Source: Prochilodus magdalenae
Taxonomy: Eukaryota; Chordata; Actinopteri; Characiformes; Prochilodontidae
DNA: 64,000 nt
Assembly (NCBI GenBank): GCA_024036415.1
Contig: JAMWET010003618.1
Span: forward strand, 781,747 to 845,746
Direction of reading: 5' to 3'
Shown here: positions 46,915-64,000 of the stretch, piece after piece
Layout: each line of letters begins with the position of its first letter
How positions within the stretch are numbered: position 1 is the stretch's first letter
Translations under genes and position numbers: made by a program
Notes under the pieces: generated by a model
Database searches by the model: none
What the model saw: only the letters and a program-made list of their open reading frames with translations
What the model was told of the DNA's origin: nothing

Positions 46915-48555
46915 GCAGAGAAAATTCACATTTTTTTATTAACATGGCACAATTTACATAACACAAGTTTAACTGAGGAGCATGCTGAAGATCCAGTTGC
47001 ATTGCCTTTTCTTCCTTTGTACAAGATTTAGAAAAGGTTTCTGTTTTTACATACATGTTAAACAGCAAAAACGTTTTTAACCATCTTTTTGCAATACATG
47101 ATGTCTACCCACTACATATTTAGTGGACATTTTTAATGCTCGATTTAGAAAAAGAAAAAAAAAAAAAAAACACTGCACAACATCTGAATTTTACAGTTTA
47201 AAGCGCACGTCTAAACCATCAGTAGGCTACTAAAATAGATCTCTGCTCATTAAAAACAAATGGTCTGTATTTTTAGACTTGCTTTTTTGTCTTTTTTATT
47301 TTTGTACATAACTTAATATAGCACTTTTGATACAGTTTTTAAACCAAGGTGAACTAAAATTCTTGTCCATTACACAAAGTTTACACTCCTTGCCATGATG
47401 AAATGTCTTGGTTCTGTTGTGTTCTCACCGTTAAGAGTTCTTATGCTGTCCATTATATTAATACTAATAATAATAAAAACAAATTATTTTTATTGAAATG
47501 GTCAGGATTCAGAAGATTGTCACCACAGGTTCACTTAAGTGAATACACAACTGAAAACAAAAGGGGGCCTTCAAAGTGAGTTTAAGTGATTTTTGTTCCC
47601 CACGCATTTCCCAGCATAGCCTGACGACCCATTTTAATGGGTTTTAAACGGTGCATAAATTGCACTTAATGGACGACTGCATCTTACATCCTCATGTTGG
47701 TATATTTGTTATTTGTCATGGTTTTCCACCTTCAAGCGAACAGTCAGAATTAACACATCAAAACAGCTGCTTAACATAAGGGTATAAAATGCATGAGAAC
47801 ACTTCTTCTTAACTGCCAATTGGAATGGAGTTTCTCGAATGGAATCTCCTCAGGTTGTATTTGCTTTGGGCAGTGATTAGGGATGTGTTTTAAGTTGTGG
47901 AGTGAATATAGCTGTGAGAGTGAGAATGCTGGCCCTCTGAGACATACACGCACACATGCGCACGCAAACAGACGGAGAGAGTCAACTCATAAGTTGCATA
48001 GTTGAAAGGGTGAAAGGAAAGTTTTTGAAAAACGCTGCTGGACCTTTACAAAACAGTCTGACTGCAGCATTGCGCTAACCATTCTGCAAAAAAAAAAAGC
48101 ATTCTGAGTTTTGTCCATTTATTATGTACAACTGTTAAAAGTAAAGCTTTCAAGATAACCATTTGCATATTTGTACCTTGGTTTTACCCTTAATGAGTTA
48201 GCACATTCACTGTACATGTATGTACATTTTCCATGTTTCAATACACTGAGCTACCTGTACATTCCAAAAATTAGCTATGTTTGAATATCCTTGATTTGAG
48301 ACATTTTCATAATTGCTCAAAATCAAACCATTTGAAATAGACTACACTCACAAAACAGGATCAAATTGAACAAAGGGTCCCGTACAGTCTTCATTTTGTT
48401 CAGACCCTTTTCAGTTGTTTTTGTACAAAAACAAATAAAAGCAACAGCAATCGACATTCTATACATAGTTATAGTACTCTCTGTTCTGTCCAGTACCAAC
48501 TTCCTGGTTCCTGTTAGTTCATCAGAATAAGTCATGGGTATGGGGTTGTGTGTTT
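46915..48555 (-). other. auts2: probable auts2 3' untranslated region
   Basis: AT-rich, repeat-poor DNA follows the auts2 stop without coding potential. AATAAA on the minus strand occurs at about 48118-48123, 47489-47494, 47295-47300 and 46935-46940; any could be the poly(A) signal. The end given is the most distal signal and is a guess; an A-run at 47152-47170 lies inside. Confidence 0.45.
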
Positions 48556-63458
<14,903 letters not shown>

Positions 63459-63796
63459 CTGGAATTGAGACAGAGACAGAGAGGCTGTAAAATGAGAAAA
63501 ACAAGGCACCCAGAGAGCCACTTGGAAAACATTATGCATGAACCCTTGAATGTCCATAATAGTCTTTATTTATAAATTTTAAACAACATACAGCAAGCTG
63601 TGAATATGAATATATGCAATATGACAGCATACCAGTACACTGTATGTTTCTTATTTAAACTGTAATGTCCACTTATTCTCAAATCTGCATCATGGTATTG
63701 AAAACAAACCTCAGTATTGATATCTTTTTCACCAGCATAGGCCAGATACATTACATAAAACCAACTTTAATCTCCACAAACATTTTTGGCAATATA
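63459..63796 (-). other. auts2 intron
   Basis: Short pyrimidine stretch at the acceptor, then AT-rich DNA with nothing recognised. Confidence 0.5.
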
Positions 63797-64000
63797 CAGT
63801 GGGGTGCGAAAGTTTGGGCAGCCTTGTTAATTTTCCTGATTTACCTTTATGTACCTTCTGTAAATCATATAAACTTCATTTCACTTCTCAAATATCACTG
63901 TGTTTGTCCCCTATAAGATACATTTAATGGAATTTTTGTGTCCAAACAATCAATGCTTTATAAAGGAATGAAGATATTAATGTTCAAATTCAAACTTTCA
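63797..64000 (+). mobile_element. start of another Tc1-like transposon, cut by the window edge
   Basis: TA followed by CAGTGGGGTGCGAAAGTTTG, the terminus of a common fish Tc1-like family; only the first ~204 bp, within the inverted repeat or subterminal region, are visible. Confidence 0.7.

Overview
This is a stretch of teleost nuclear genome. The only host gene I can support is the 3' two-thirds of auts2 on the minus strand (48556-63458). The other ~47 kb is a graveyard of fish transposable elements. Teleost origin is indicated by the mix of repeats (Ty3/gypsy and BEL/Pao LTR elements, L2-type LINEs ending in ATCT repeats, a TTF-finger hAT, several Tc1-like transposons, long CA/GT and TA microsatellites) and by an AUTS2 protein that closely parallels, but differs from, the mammalian one. 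No CRISPR array, tRNA or rRNA gene was seen.

Layout. 1-5734: a rearranged Ty3/gypsy element: part of an LTR fused to mid reverse transcriptase, two tandem copies of the integrase half with an inverted LTR piece between them, a polypurine tract and a 3' LTR. 5735-8709: a BEL/Pao remnant (gag, part of pol, RT core deleted). 10181-16960: a three-layer nest, with an L2 LINE inside a hAT element inside a Tc1-like element. 17513-19181: a minus-strand solo LTR of the same gypsy family with a 4-bp target duplication. 19182-25600: unassigned DNA, a degenerate tandem repeat, and two LINE fragments fused to each other. 26057-27651 and 30549-32020: two Tc1-like transposons, each inactivated by a small deletion at or beside a catalytic residue. 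28246-29010 is another LINE fragment; 32021-32770 is another BEL/Pao remnant.

32976-43518 is the most unusual object: about 10.5 kb bounded by ~200-bp imperfect terminal inverted repeats, with a 1.36-kb array of ~40-bp repeats just inside the left end. It contains a broken multi-exon gene whose pieces resemble the HMGXB3-like proteins of fish that I associate with KDZ/Zisupton-class DNA transposases. A minus-strand gypsy fragment with a complete LTR has inserted inside it.

43547-46330: short repeats, a palindromic foldback element and a LINE 3' end. From ~46915 to the end lies auts2: a 3' UTR, then 13 coding exons that splice into one open frame of about 1029 residues (equivalent to human exons 7-19), with the stop at 48556-48558. 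Its introns carry a Tc1-like transposon (54493-55987) with DD34E intact, a degenerate Tc1-like element, a foldback element, and the start of another Tc1-like element at the window edge. Upstream auts2 exons lie beyond position 64000.
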